Shown piece by piece: positions 17,096-25,723 of a DNA stretch of 64,000 bases. Source of the stretch: CAYVHU01 sp964451415 (GTDB taxonomy: Bacteria > Pseudomonadota > Alphaproteobacteria > Rhodospirillales > Magnetovibrionaceae); contig CAYVHU010000003.1 of assembly GCA_964451415.1 (NCBI GenBank), forward strand, positions 1-64,000, in the 5' to 3' direction. The notes below the pieces were generated by a model. It ran no database searches. It was not told where the DNA came from and was given only the letters and a program-made list of their open reading frames with translations. The first letter of the stretch is position 1. Each line of letters starts with the position of its first letter. Both the position numbers and the translations under genes were made by a program.

Positions 17096-19180
17096 ATGGG
17101 CAAGGTTCTGTCGAGCATACGCCATCGCATTCAGTTTGCGTTTTTTCTGCTGGCGCTTGTTGGTGTTGTGTCCAGCGTGTGGAACATTTATTTGCTGTCG
17201 GGTTATGAAAAACACTTAGAATTGCTTTCGCGCGACCAAGTGCCGAGCTTGGTGGCTGCTTACGAAGTGGCGCGTCAGGGCGAAGCCATTGCAAAGGGGG
17301 CCTCCGGCGTCGTTTTGACGCACGACAAATGGACCCGCGACGCCTTCGTCGATCGCATTACCGATCAGTTCAATTGGTTGAACAATCAGCTCAAGGTTTT
17401 GCGTAAAAGCAGTGTCAATCCAGAGCTTCTCGGTCATATCGAGGCCAACAAGATTGCTCTGAAACAAAGTTTCCGCGATCTGGCCAAGGCCGTGGAGCAG
17501 CGCAACGCCATCGTTACAGGAAGAACGCCCACATATGATCGCTCCGCAGTGGATGCGAAAGTGGAGCGGCTTTTGGTCTTGCATAAATACCATGCCGACC
17601 GTCTCACTTATGCTGTGGCGGGTCTGGCCACCACCATGACCAACGATATTGAAGGGTCGGTGGCGTTGATTCTGAAAAAGATGCGTAAAGAAAGCCTTCA
17701 ACTCAACGTTTACGCCATGGCCTCCATCGCCATCGCCATTTTTCTGATCTTGATGTTGGAAACCAAAGTTACGCGACGCGTTGTCGCCATTCAGAAAAGT
17801 ATGCGTGCGGTGGCGGACGGCAATACCAAGGAGAGGATACCCAGTGGCGGATCGGACGAAATTTCGGACATGGCAGATGCCTTGGGCACCTTCGTTGAAA
17901 AGCTGAACGAACGCGAAGAAAAGCTGCAAGCCTTGGTCAATGCGCGCACGCAACAACTTGCGCGCGTCAACATTGAACTGCATACCAGCGAACGACGCTT
18001 GAGGAATTTGTTTGAGGTTGCCTCCGATTGGTTTTGGGAAACGGATCGCGATTTCAATATCACCTATATGTCGTCTCAGTACTACGAAATGCTGGGTATC
18101 GACCCCCCGGTTTGGATGCCGACGATCTTTGAACATATGACGCGCGAAAACATTGTTGCCGATGAGTTGACGTTGGGAAACTTCTTTGAAGATTTACGCA
18201 AACATAGACCCTTTCGCCATTTTGAATTTGCGGTGCGTCGTGCCAATGCGCAAACGATGTATATTCAGTCGACAGGCATTCCGATTTTTGATGAATACGG
18301 GGCGTTCGACGGCTACCGTGGTGCTATGACGGACGTCAGCGAATCCAGGCGTGCCGAAAACGAGTTACGCCATGCCCAGAAAATGCAGGCCTTGGGAAAT
18401 TTGGCGGGAGGCGTCGCGCACTCGTTCAACAACATTTTCCAACCCATCATGATTTTGAGCGAAATCACCATGGAGGAGATGCCTGAAGGTTCTCCCGTGC
18501 GCGAACGCCTCAAGGTTGCCATCAATGCCTGCCAGCGTGGCAAGGCGTTGGGGGATCGTATTTTGCTGTATTCACGCCAGGATGAGCCGCGCAAAACCCG
18601 CGTCAATATTCATGAGTTGGTGCGCAATACCATGGAGTTATTCCATTCCAGCGTGCCGAGTACGATTTGTTTGCACGATTATATTGCACATGATGCGGGC
18701 GAAATTATCGGTGATGTTGCGCAGATCGAATCGCTGCTGCTTAATATGGCGAGCAATGCAATCGACGCCATCGGCGGAGAAAAAGGGGAAATCACCATTA
18801 TTCTAACGCGAACATTGGGCCGTGACGTGGAATTCGACACGGGCGGCGAAGTTGATAAACGCGCGGTCTATGCCAATATCTCGATCAAAGACACGGGGTG
18901 CGGTATGGATAAGGCGACCTTGGAAAGTATTTTCGATCCCTTCTTCACCACCAAGGAAGTGGGCAAGGGTACCGGTTTGGGGCTGTCTCTGGCCAGTGGC
19001 GTCGCAACGATGCACGGCGGCGGCATCAAGGTCACCAGCGCGCCGGGACGCGGCAGCACTTTTAATGTCTTTTTGCCGCTGGTCGATGCCAAAGAAACAA
19101 CGCAAGTCGTGAAACGGGAGGATTCCACGGTGAGGGAAAAAGCAGCACACTCTAATGCCAAGGGGACAGATCATGGCTAA
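17096..19180 (+). CDS. Membrane sensor histidine kinase (HAMP-PAS-HisKA-HATPase)
   Basis: 694 residues. A first membrane helix (about 12-32), a helical periplasmic domain of about 165 residues, a second helix (about 203-222), a HAMP region, a coiled linker, one PAS domain (about 300-420), then a kinase core with phosphoacceptor His442 in GGVAHSFNN and ATPase motifs (DTGCGMDKATLESIFDPFF, GTGLGLSLASG). The H-box resembles that of CckA. It lacks its own receiver; a single-domain response regulator overlaps its 3' end by 8 bp. AAGGAG ribosome site. The signal is unknown; the divergent neighbour is a periplasmic amino-acid binding protein. Confidence 0.88.
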   Translation: MGKVLSSIRHRIQFAFFLLALVGVVSSVWNIYLLSGYEKHLELLSRDQVPSLVAAYEVARQGEAIAKGASGVVLTHDKWTRDAFVDRITDQFNWLNNQLKVLRKSSVNPELLGHIEANKIALKQSFRDLAKAVEQRNAIVTGRTPTYDRSAVDAKVERLLVLHKYHADRLTYAVAGLATTMTNDIEGSVALILKKMRKESLQLNVYAMASIAIAIFLILMLETKVTRRVVAIQKSMRAVADGNTKERIPSGGSDEISDMADALGTFVEKLNEREEKLQALVNARTQQLARVNIELHTSERRLRNLFEVASDWFWETDRDFNITYMSSQYYEMLGIDPPVWMPTIFEHMTRENIVADELTLGNFFEDLRKHRPFRHFEFAVRRANAQTMYIQSTGIPIFDEYGAFDGYRGAMTDVSESRRAENELRHAQKMQALGNLAGGVAHSFNNIFQPIMILSEITMEEMPEGSPVRERLKVAINACQRGKALGDRILLYSRQDEPRKTRVNIHELVRNTMELFHSSVPSTICLHDYIAHDAGEIIGDVAQIESLLLNMASNAIDAIGGEKGEITIILTRTLGRDVEFDTGGEVDKRAVYANISIKDTGCGMDKATLESIFDPFFTTKEVGKGTGLGLSLASGVATMHGGGIKVTSAPGRGSTFNVFLPLVDAKETTQVVKREDSTVREKAAHSNAKGTDHG

Positions 19181-19562
19181 AGTTCTGGTGATCGAAGACG
19201 ATACCGCCGTGCGATTTTCACTTTTCGAGGCCCTGCGCGCGCGCGGCTTCGACGTGGACACCGCGAACAATGGCATCGAGGGGATCGAGCGGTGTCAAAA
19301 TTCCCTGTACGATCTAATTATTACGGACCTCATTATGCCGGAAAAGGATGGCGTCGAAACCATTCTGGAGTTGAAGTTAGCGATGCCCGAATTGAAAATC
19401 GTTGCCATATCCGGTGGCGGCAAAAATGTGGACATCATGGAAACGGCATACCACATCGGTGCGGATTGCGCGCTGACCAAGCCGTTTTCGATCACCGATC
19501 TCTACGATTGTGTCGATCGGGTTCTCGCAGGCGATAGCCCCATGGGGAAAGTTTTCTCCTGA
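19173..19562 (+). CDS. Single-domain response regulator
   Basis: 129 residues, a receiver domain only: acidic pocket in VIEDD, phosphoacceptor Asp in ITDLIMPEKDG, and Lys in ALTKPFSITDL. There is no output domain. It overlaps the upstream kinase gene by 8 bp and has an AGGGGA ribosome site, so the two form a kinase-receiver pair. It probably acts through protein contact or in a phosphorelay. Confidence 0.92.
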   Translation: MAKVLVIEDDTAVRFSLFEALRARGFDVDTANNGIEGIERCQNSLYDLIITDLIMPEKDGVETILELKLAMPELKIVAISGGGKNVDIMETAYHIGADCALTKPFSITDLYDCVDRVLAGDSPMGKVFS

Positions 19563-19583
19563 CGGCGCTGTGACGTCCTGTGA

Positions 19584-20135
19584 TTATTTCACGTCGGCGG
19601 CAACTTGCATTTTGACGATCTTGTCCGGTGTACCTGCGATCTGACCGTTAAGGCCCGGGTCGCCTTTTTTGATGTCATCGACGAATTCCATGCCTTTGAC
19701 CACTTGGCCCCAAACGGTGTACTGGCCGTCGAGGGATGGCGCGCGCGCGAACATGATGAAGAACTGACTGTCGGCGCTGTTGATGTCCTGGGAACGGGCC
19801 ATGCCAACGGTTCCGCGCACATATTTTTCTTGTGAAAACTCAGCGGGAAGGTTTTGCCCGGAGCCGCCGGTGCCGTTCCCCAGCGGGTCGCCGGTCTGGG
19901 CCATGAAGCCGGCGATCACGCGGTGAAACGTGAGGCCGTCGTAAAAGCCTTGACGGGTTAACACCTTGACGCGCGCAACGGTCTTGGGGGCCAGATCGGG
20001 ACGCATTGCGATGACGACGCGACCGTCTTTGAGGTCCATGTACAAGGTGTTCTCAAGGCCTTGAGCGTGGACGGGTTCACTCACGAACAGGACTCCCATG
20101 ATTAAAATGGCAAAAGCCGAAAGGATGCGGACCAT
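19584..20135 (-). CDS. Exported peptidyl-prolyl cis-trans isomerase (cyclophilin)
   Basis: 183 residues. A signal peptide (MVRILSAFAILIMGVLF, cleavage near VHA-QG) is followed by a cyclophilin domain with FHRVIAGFMAQTGDP, GTVGMARSQDINSADSQFFI and the final VDDIKKGDP block. It catalyses proline isomerisation, here most likely in the periplasm. The ATG at 20135 was chosen because it begins the signal peptide and follows a GGGGGAC ribosome site. Convergent with the response regulator gene. Confidence 0.93.
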   Translation of the reverse strand: MVRILSAFAILIMGVLFVSEPVHAQGLENTLYMDLKDGRVVIAMRPDLAPKTVARVKVLTRQGFYDGLTFHRVIAGFMAQTGDPLGNGTGGSGQNLPAEFSQEKYVRGTVGMARSQDINSADSQFFIMFARAPSLDGQYTVWGQVVKGMEFVDDIKKGDPGLNGQIAGTPDKIVKMQVAADVK

Positions 20136-20176
20136 CGTGTCCCCCGTTGAAGTTGTGTGAAAGGCCACTGCGTTCG

Positions 20177-20719
20177 TTAATCGAACAGGGCGTCGATTTC
20201 AGCTTGATTGATGGATTTCGAGGGGTCGAGCGCCGGACCGTGCAAGAGCTTTTCATCGTCCGTTTTCTCCTCGGCCCGCACCACGACCTTGTCCAGTTCT
20301 TCCTTGCCCCACACCTCGGCCAGGGCGCTGACACGGTCTTCCACATAAGTTATGGAGCGGGCGACCTTGGTGACGCGTTGGCTGGTCAAGTCCTGGAAAC
20401 TGCACGCCTGGATAATATCCATATCGTGTTTTGAAATTTTGTCCAAAAGAGCACCCTGCGCGGGATCGGAGAGGCTTTTGCGCAACTGAGCAACAATGTC
20501 CTCATTGCCCTCGGCGCGCGACATGATCGTGTTGGAGGCTTCATCGGTCGCTTTGATCACGGCGTCGAGCTGTTCGGCCATGGTGGTGAACTGATGCTCT
20601 TCGTCCGCAGGGCGTGAAATGCTGGCGATTTCCTCACGCACACGGTTGATATATTTCAGAAGGCCCATGAGCTCTTGGCGTAGGGTCTCAGATTCTTGAT
20701 CGTTGATGCGCATGGTCAT
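20177..20719 (-). CDS. cheZ: CheZ-like chemotaxis phosphatase
   Basis: 180 residues, mainly long helices. The central block HDMDIIQACSFQDLTSQRV matches the CheZ active-site helix (acidic residue and Gln that position water for CheY-phosphate hydrolysis). A linker leads to the C-terminal peptide INQAEIDALFD, which resembles both the CheY-binding tail of CheZ and the N-terminal CheY-binding peptide of FliM. No other chemotaxis gene is in the window. The role, dephosphorylating CheY at the motor or receptor array, is inferred from these motifs. Confidence 0.8.
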   Translation of the reverse strand: MTMRINDQESETLRQELMGLLKYINRVREEIASISRPADEEHQFTTMAEQLDAVIKATDEASNTIMSRAEGNEDIVAQLRKSLSDPAQGALLDKISKHDMDIIQACSFQDLTSQRVTKVARSITYVEDRVSALAEVWGKEELDKVVVRAEEKTDDEKLLHGPALDPSKSINQAEIDALFD

Positions 20720-20880
20720 GGTTTACCGCGTCTCCTTAAATATTTGTCCGCAACGTTCAAAACGTTCAGTAAGTTGGGTTTCACCAGACCAATCTGGATA
20801 TGTAAAACACGATAGAAAACGTTTGTAAATTAAGCATTCTTATATTTTTGACATCAGAAGGCGAATCACAAGCATATTTT

Positions 20881-21189
20881 TTAACCTTTGTCGTCCCGTC
20901 CTTCATTCAGCAAGCTCTTGATTGCCAAGGCATAGAGTTTTTTCTTCTGCTCGTCGGACAGGTCGTCAAGCACCTTGGCTTTGGCCGCGCGCACTTTCAT
21001 GGCATCTTGGATGATCTGCTGGCGCGCGGGTGTCATGACATGGTTGGTCGATGTCTGGATGTCTTGGATATTTTCATCGCGTTTGTTCCGAGATCCTCGC
21101 GCAGGCTGTGCGGCGCGTTTGTGCGCCAAAGAGGCACGCGCCTTTTTATCCAGAAATAAGGACAGGAATGCCTTGCCCAGTTTGTTCAT
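20881..21189 (-). CDS. Hypothetical basic protein
   Basis: 102 residues, unrecognised. The N-terminus MNKLGKAFLSLFLDKKARASLA is amphipathic and basic, the middle is rich in Arg, Asn and Gln, and the C-terminal part is a charged helix (IIQDAMKVRAAKAKVLDDL, then KKKLYALAIKSLLNEG). No membrane segment and no signal peptide. The ATG at 21189 was preferred to an earlier frame start at 21234. It lies between the CheZ-like gene and pyk without overlap. Confidence 0.5.
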   Translation of the reverse strand: MNKLGKAFLSLFLDKKARASLAHKRAAQPARGSRNKRDENIQDIQTSTNHVMTPARQQIIQDAMKVRAAKAKVLDDLSDEQKKKLYALAIKSLLNEGRDDKG

Positions 21190-21407
21190 CGTGCGGTTTC
21201 TCGGCCCAAGGGGATGCGCTGCATTCGCCTTCAAGGTAACCTGATTCCGCTTTTGCGTGCAAACCTGTCTTTGAGATCATGGATCGTTCGCCGTTTCGCG
21301 CGCCCTTGCGAGATGTTTTTCGCTTACGCGTCAAGCGGGTGCGACTTCATGAATCTTTCATCGAAAAATGATGGTGTTTTTTGAACGATGGCAGTAAGTT
21401 GCGGGCC

Positions 21408-22835
21408 ATGATGAAAAGAACAAGAAACGCTAAAATTATCGCTACGCTAGGGCCGGGTCGTGCGACGGAAGACGACATTGCGGAACTGATCTATGCTGGC
21501 GCGGACATTTTCAGGCTCAATTTCTCCCACGGCGTCCATGAGGATCACCGTCGGCGCTGCGAGATGATCCGCAACTTGGAGTCCAAGGTGGGACGTCCCA
21601 TCTGCGTGCTGATGGACCTGCAAGGCCCGAAGTTGCGCGTGGGCGAGTTCGAGAACGGTTTCATCCATTTGACCAAGGGCCAGCCGTTTCGCTTGGAACT
21701 GACCGACGCCAAGGGCAACGAAACGGTGGCCTCGTTGCCGCATGCGGCAATTTTCGCCGCCTTGCGTGCCGACATGGAGCTGCTGCTGGACGACGGAAAA
21801 ATCAGACTTCGGGTGAATAAGGCGGGCAAGGACTTCGCCGAAACCGAAGTCATGATCGGTGGGAAGTTGTCGGATCATAAGGGCGTCAACGTGCCCAGCG
21901 CGATTCTTGAACTATCGGCGATGACGCCAAAAGATCACGAAGACCTTCTCTTCGGTCTGGATATGGGGGTTGACTGGGTGGCCTTGTCGTTTGTGCAACG
22001 ACCGTCCGATGTCGAGGAAATCAAAAAAATCGTCAACGGGCGCGCCGGTGTCATGGCCAAGTTGGAAAAACCCTCCGCGATTGAACATCTACATGGAATT
22101 GTCGATCTGGCCGATGCGATCATGGTGGCGCGCGGCGATCTGGGGGTGGAATTGCCGCCTGAGGATGTTCCGGTGTTGCAAAAACGCATTGTGAACGCGT
22201 GCCGTATCGCGGGCAAGCCCGTGGTGGTTGCGACGCAGATGCTGGAATCCATGATCACCTCGCCCACGCCGACGCGTGCAGAGGCTTCCGACGTTGCCAC
22301 CGCCATCTACGATGGTGCGGATGCGGTGATGTTGTCGGCTGAAACGGCGGTGGGTGAATATCCTGTGGAATCGGTCACCATTATGGACCGTATCATCAAC
22401 CGGGTGGAGCGGGATCGACTGTATCGAAAAATTACGGACGCCGCCCGTTCCGTGCCCGAGGCGACGGCGGCCGACGCCATTTCGGCGGCTGCGCGTCAAA
22501 CCGCGGAAACCATTTCCGCCCAGGTGATCGTTTCGTTTTCGTCAACCGGCTCGACGACCTTGCGAATCGCGCGCGAACGTCCCAGCGTGCCGGTTTTGGG
22601 ACTGACGCCGAACCTGGATGTGGCACGGCGTTTGGTGCTGGCGTGGGGGGTGCATTCGATTCGTACCCGCGATGTGGACAGCTTTCGCGAGATGATGGGA
22701 AAATCCGTGCGTATCGCCAAGCGTCAGGATTTCGCGCGCCCAGGCGACTACATCGTGATCGTCGCGGGGATTCCCTTCGGCATTCCGGGAGGCACCAACA
22801 TCTTGCACATCGCCAAGATGGAAGACGACGATTAA
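21408..22835 (+). CDS. pyk: Pyruvate kinase
   Basis: 475 residues, the usual length for the alphaproteobacterial enzyme. Motifs: KIIATLGPGR and RLNFSHG at the N-terminus, MDLQGPKLRVGEF, the signature region AKLEKPSAIEHL, ARGDLGVELPPEDVP and ATQMLESMITSPTPTRAE. It converts phosphoenolpyruvate and ADP to pyruvate and ATP in glycolysis. Start at ATG 21408 (ATG 21411 is equally possible); an upstream in-frame TTG at 21381 is less likely. A strong terminator follows. Confidence 0.95.
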   Translation: MMKRTRNAKIIATLGPGRATEDDIAELIYAGADIFRLNFSHGVHEDHRRRCEMIRNLESKVGRPICVLMDLQGPKLRVGEFENGFIHLTKGQPFRLELTDAKGNETVASLPHAAIFAALRADMELLLDDGKIRLRVNKAGKDFAETEVMIGGKLSDHKGVNVPSAILELSAMTPKDHEDLLFGLDMGVDWVALSFVQRPSDVEEIKKIVNGRAGVMAKLEKPSAIEHLHGIVDLADAIMVARGDLGVELPPEDVPVLQKRIVNACRIAGKPVVVATQMLESMITSPTPTRAEASDVATAIYDGADAVMLSAETAVGEYPVESVTIMDRIINRVERDRLYRKITDAARSVPEATAADAISAAARQTAETISAQVIVSFSSTGSTTLRIARERPSVPVLGLTPNLDVARRLVLAWGVHSIRTRDVDSFREMMGKSVRIAKRQDFARPGDYIVIVAGIPFGIPGGTNILHIAKMEDDD

Positions 22836-22861
22836 AATTAGATCCGCGTCTAAGCATTATG

Positions 22862-22891
22862 CGGCGTCCCTGTCGGGGACGTCGTTTTTTT
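22862..22891 (+). terminator. Rho-independent terminator after pyk
   Basis: A 9-bp stem (22862-22870 with 22876-22884, one G-U pair) and a five-base loop are followed by seven T. It separates pyk from the EamA gene, so the latter needs its own promoter or read-through. Confidence 0.85.
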
Positions 22892-22936
22892 GTTATACAA
22901 GCGCGCGTTAGAAGCCCTTTTTCCCGGAGACATTTT

Positions 22937-23842
22937 GTGGCCCCCTCCTCGTCCAATTCCCTGGCCCGTGACGTAACGATCATGGTCGTGTTGGCGGTGA
23001 TGTGGAGTTCGTCGTTCACCGCGATCAAGATCGGCGTGGTGAGCCTTCCGCCGACGACGCTGGCCATGTTGCGCGTGGTCATCGGTGCGGTGCTGCTGTG
23101 GGGATGGTTGAAGGCGCGGCGTTTGAAGTTATCGGTCCAACCGCGCGTGTGGGGTGCGTTTTTTCTGATCGGTTTGTTCGGCAACGGCCTCCCGTTCGTG
23201 TTGATCAATTGGGGGGAGCAAAAAATCGCCTCGGGTCTTGCCGCCATTCTCATTGCCGCCATGCCGTTGGTGGCTTTGATTTTGGGACGTATTTTTTCCG
23301 ATGAAGTTCTCAATATTCGCCGTGTCGTGGGCGTGTTGGTGGGCTTCGCGGGCGTGGTGGTGTTGATCGGTCCTGCGGAACTGGCCCAGCTTGGTGATCA
23401 GGCCTTGCGCCAATTGGCCGTTGCGGTGGCGGCGGGCAGCTATGCCGTCGCCAGCATCCTGGTGCGCAAACTGCCGCCGGCCAGCCCTTCGGAGCACGGT
23501 GCGGGCGTGCTTATCGCGTCCAGCATTCTGCTTGTTCCCGCCGCCATAATCATGGACCGGCCCTGGACCTTGAATTTTGATGCCGGGGCCATGGCGGCGG
23601 CGGTATATCTGGGCGTTTTTCCCACGGCACTGGCCACGATTTTTCTCATCAGCGTGGTTTCCAGCCGGGGTGTGACATTTCTTTCGCTCAACAACTATCT
23701 GATCCCGTTGTTGGGCGTATCGTGGGGCTTCTTGTTCCTGGGCGAGCCCGTTACCTCGGATATCGTGGCCGCACTGGCCTTGATTTTATGCGGTGTCGCC
23801 ATTGCCGGTTCCGGCCCCACGACGCGCAAGGAACGGCCTTAG
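22937..23842 (+). CDS. EamA/DMT-family transporter
   Basis: 301 residues with ten predicted membrane helices in two EamA repeats: MWSSSFTAIKIG in the first, and in the second the late segment SLNNYLIPLLGVSWGFLFLGEP. Proteins of this family usually export amino acids or other metabolites. The GTG start at 22937 has a GGAG site 7 bases upstream and begins the conserved sequence; the reading frame extends further upstream inside pyk, but that translation is Arg-rich and not part of the family. The 3' end overlaps the convergent acyl-CoA synthetase gene by 4 bp. Confidence 0.85.
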   Translation: MAPSSSNSLARDVTIMVVLAVMWSSSFTAIKIGVVSLPPTTLAMLRVVIGAVLLWGWLKARRLKLSVQPRVWGAFFLIGLFGNGLPFVLINWGEQKIASGLAAILIAAMPLVALILGRIFSDEVLNIRRVVGVLVGFAGVVVLIGPAELAQLGDQALRQLAVAVAAGSYAVASILVRKLPPASPSEHGAGVLIASSILLVPAAIIMDRPWTLNFDAGAMAAAVYLGVFPTALATIFLISVVSSRGVTFLSLNNYLIPLLGVSWGFLFLGEPVTSDIVAALALILCGVAIAGSGPTTRKERP

Positions 23843-25626
23843 CCGTAAAGCGCATCCAGCGGCGCGCCGTAGATTTCCTTGACCTTGTGGCGCCGCACTT
23901 TCAAAGTCGGCGTCATCTGCGCATTTTCGACACTGAACGGTTCGTCCGCGCAAATGAATTTGCGCACCTTTTCGATATTGGAAAGCCGCGCATTGACCCG
24001 TTCCACGGCCTGAGCAAGATGCCCGTGCAGTTCGGCGTCGTTTTTCAATTTAGTCAACTCGCAGCTTTTGCCGTGCGCTTTGGTCCAGGCCTTGAGCCAG
24101 TCCGCGTCGGGGACCACCAGGGCGACCAGGTGGGGACGTTTATCGCCGTAGACCATCACCTGGGCGATTTCCGGTTCCAAGGCGAGCATGCCTTCGATAC
24201 GTTGCGGAGCGACGTTGTCGCCGCCGGAATTGACGATGATATCCTTCTTGCGGTCGGTGATTTTCAAGTGGTCATTATGGTCGATAAAACCGATGTCTCC
24301 GGTGTGCAGCCAGCCGTTCTGCAACACGGTCCGGGTCGTGTTTTCATCGTTCCAATAGCCTTTCATCACCAGTTCGCCTTTGACAAGGATTTCGCCGTCA
24401 TCAGCGATTTTAATCTCGGTGTCGGCAAGAAGCGGTCCGGTGGCGTCCATTCTGGGATTGTCGGGCGTATTCACGCACACCACCGGTCCGGTTTCCGTCT
24501 GGCCGTAGCCCTGAAGGATGCGCACCCCCAGTGCGGTAAAGAAGATTCCGATATCGGGGTTCAGGGGCGCGCCGCCGGAAACAAAGGCCTTGAGCCGACC
24601 GCCGAAACGCTGGGCTATTTTTTTACGCACCAGTTTATCGAGAACGAGGTTTTGCAGGCGTTCAAACGGTGTCATCGCGGACGGGCTATTGTAGGCCTTT
24701 GTGCCGAGTTCCAGGGTTTTGAGGAACAACCTCTTTTTCATGCCGCCTTTTTTGTCCACGCCGCGCAGGATGCGCGCGTGCATCATTTCGTACAGGCGCG
24801 GCACCGCGAAGACCAGTGTTGGGTGGACTTCAACCATATTGTTGACCAGCTTGTCCGCGCCTTCGGCATAATATATCTGCGCGCCCAGGGCGATGGGGAA
24901 AAACTGTCCCGCGGTGTGTTCATAGGAATGGGACAGCGGTAGGAAGGACAAGAAGATTTCGTCGGACAGGCCGAGACTGCGCAGAACGTCCGTGGCGCCC
25001 GCGAGATTGTGCAAGATCGCGCCGTGGGTCGTTATCACGCCCTTGGGGACGCCGCCGGTGCCCGATGTATAGATGATGCACGCCGTATCGGTGCGTTTCA
25101 GGCTTTTTGCCTCTTCCACGATATTGCGCGAGGGGGTCTCTTTTTGCTGAAGGACGTCGCGCCACGAGGGGACATCGACGTTGAGGCTTTGGTGCAGCGT
25201 TATCGGTTCTATGGTGAGGGCGAAACGCAAGGTGTCCGACATGTGTGCGGCCTGGAGCGCGTTTTCAGCCAGTTTCGTGCTGGAGATGATCATCCCCACG
25301 GCGCCGGAATCGGTGACGATATGGCGGTGGTCGTCGATGGTATTGGTGGTGTAGGCCGGAACCGTGATGGCGCCGACGGCCATGATGGCCATGTCCGCAA
25401 TCAGCCATTCCGGTCGGTTTTCCGACAGCAAAATCACCCGATCGCCTTTTTTGATGCCTAACGATAGCAGGCCGTGCGCCAATTGGGTGATGCGCTCGCC
25501 AACCTCGCGCCATGTCTGGGGGTGCCATTTTTTATCCCGTTTTGCCCATAAAAACGCGTGCTCGGCACGGGCTTCGGCACGGGCGAAAAACAAGCTTACC
25601 AAATTGGGACAGGTTTTTGGGTCCAT
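23839..25626 (-). CDS. Long-chain acyl-CoA synthetase (AMP-forming)
   Basis: 595 residues. AMP-binding enzyme with the P-loop-like motif YTSGTGGVPKGV, the adenylate motif GYGQTETGP, the hinge region WLHTGDIGFIDHNDHLKITDRKKDII and a C-terminal lysine-rich domain. It activates fatty acids to acyl-CoA. The overall form (long C-terminal section with LTKLKND and EPFSVENAQMTPTLKVRR) matches FadD15/FAA1-like enzymes rather than the short FadD. It is divergent from the pepF-like gene with a 97-bp gap. Confidence 0.9.
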   Translation of the reverse strand: MDPKTCPNLVSLFFARAEARAEHAFLWAKRDKKWHPQTWREVGERITQLAHGLLSLGIKKGDRVILLSENRPEWLIADMAIMAVGAITVPAYTTNTIDDHRHIVTDSGAVGMIISSTKLAENALQAAHMSDTLRFALTIEPITLHQSLNVDVPSWRDVLQQKETPSRNIVEEAKSLKRTDTACIIYTSGTGGVPKGVITTHGAILHNLAGATDVLRSLGLSDEIFLSFLPLSHSYEHTAGQFFPIALGAQIYYAEGADKLVNNMVEVHPTLVFAVPRLYEMMHARILRGVDKKGGMKKRLFLKTLELGTKAYNSPSAMTPFERLQNLVLDKLVRKKIAQRFGGRLKAFVSGGAPLNPDIGIFFTALGVRILQGYGQTETGPVVCVNTPDNPRMDATGPLLADTEIKIADDGEILVKGELVMKGYWNDENTTRTVLQNGWLHTGDIGFIDHNDHLKITDRKKDIIVNSGGDNVAPQRIEGMLALEPEIAQVMVYGDKRPHLVALVVPDADWLKAWTKAHGKSCELTKLKNDAELHGHLAQAVERVNARLSNIEKVRKFICADEPFSVENAQMTPTLKVRRHKVKEIYGAPLDALYG

Positions 25627-25723
25627 GATCTAAATTTCCCCCCGGGAAAAGTGTTTGCAGATAAATTGTTTTGTTGTGCGGTCCCCTTGCAAAACTCTAT
25701 ATCTTTCCCTTGGAGGATTGAAT

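Noticed and set aside
22643..22936. Upstream extension of the EamA gene through the end of pyk
   Set aside because: Arg-rich translation inside pyk and across its terminator; GTG 22937 has a proper ribosome site and starts the conserved sequence.
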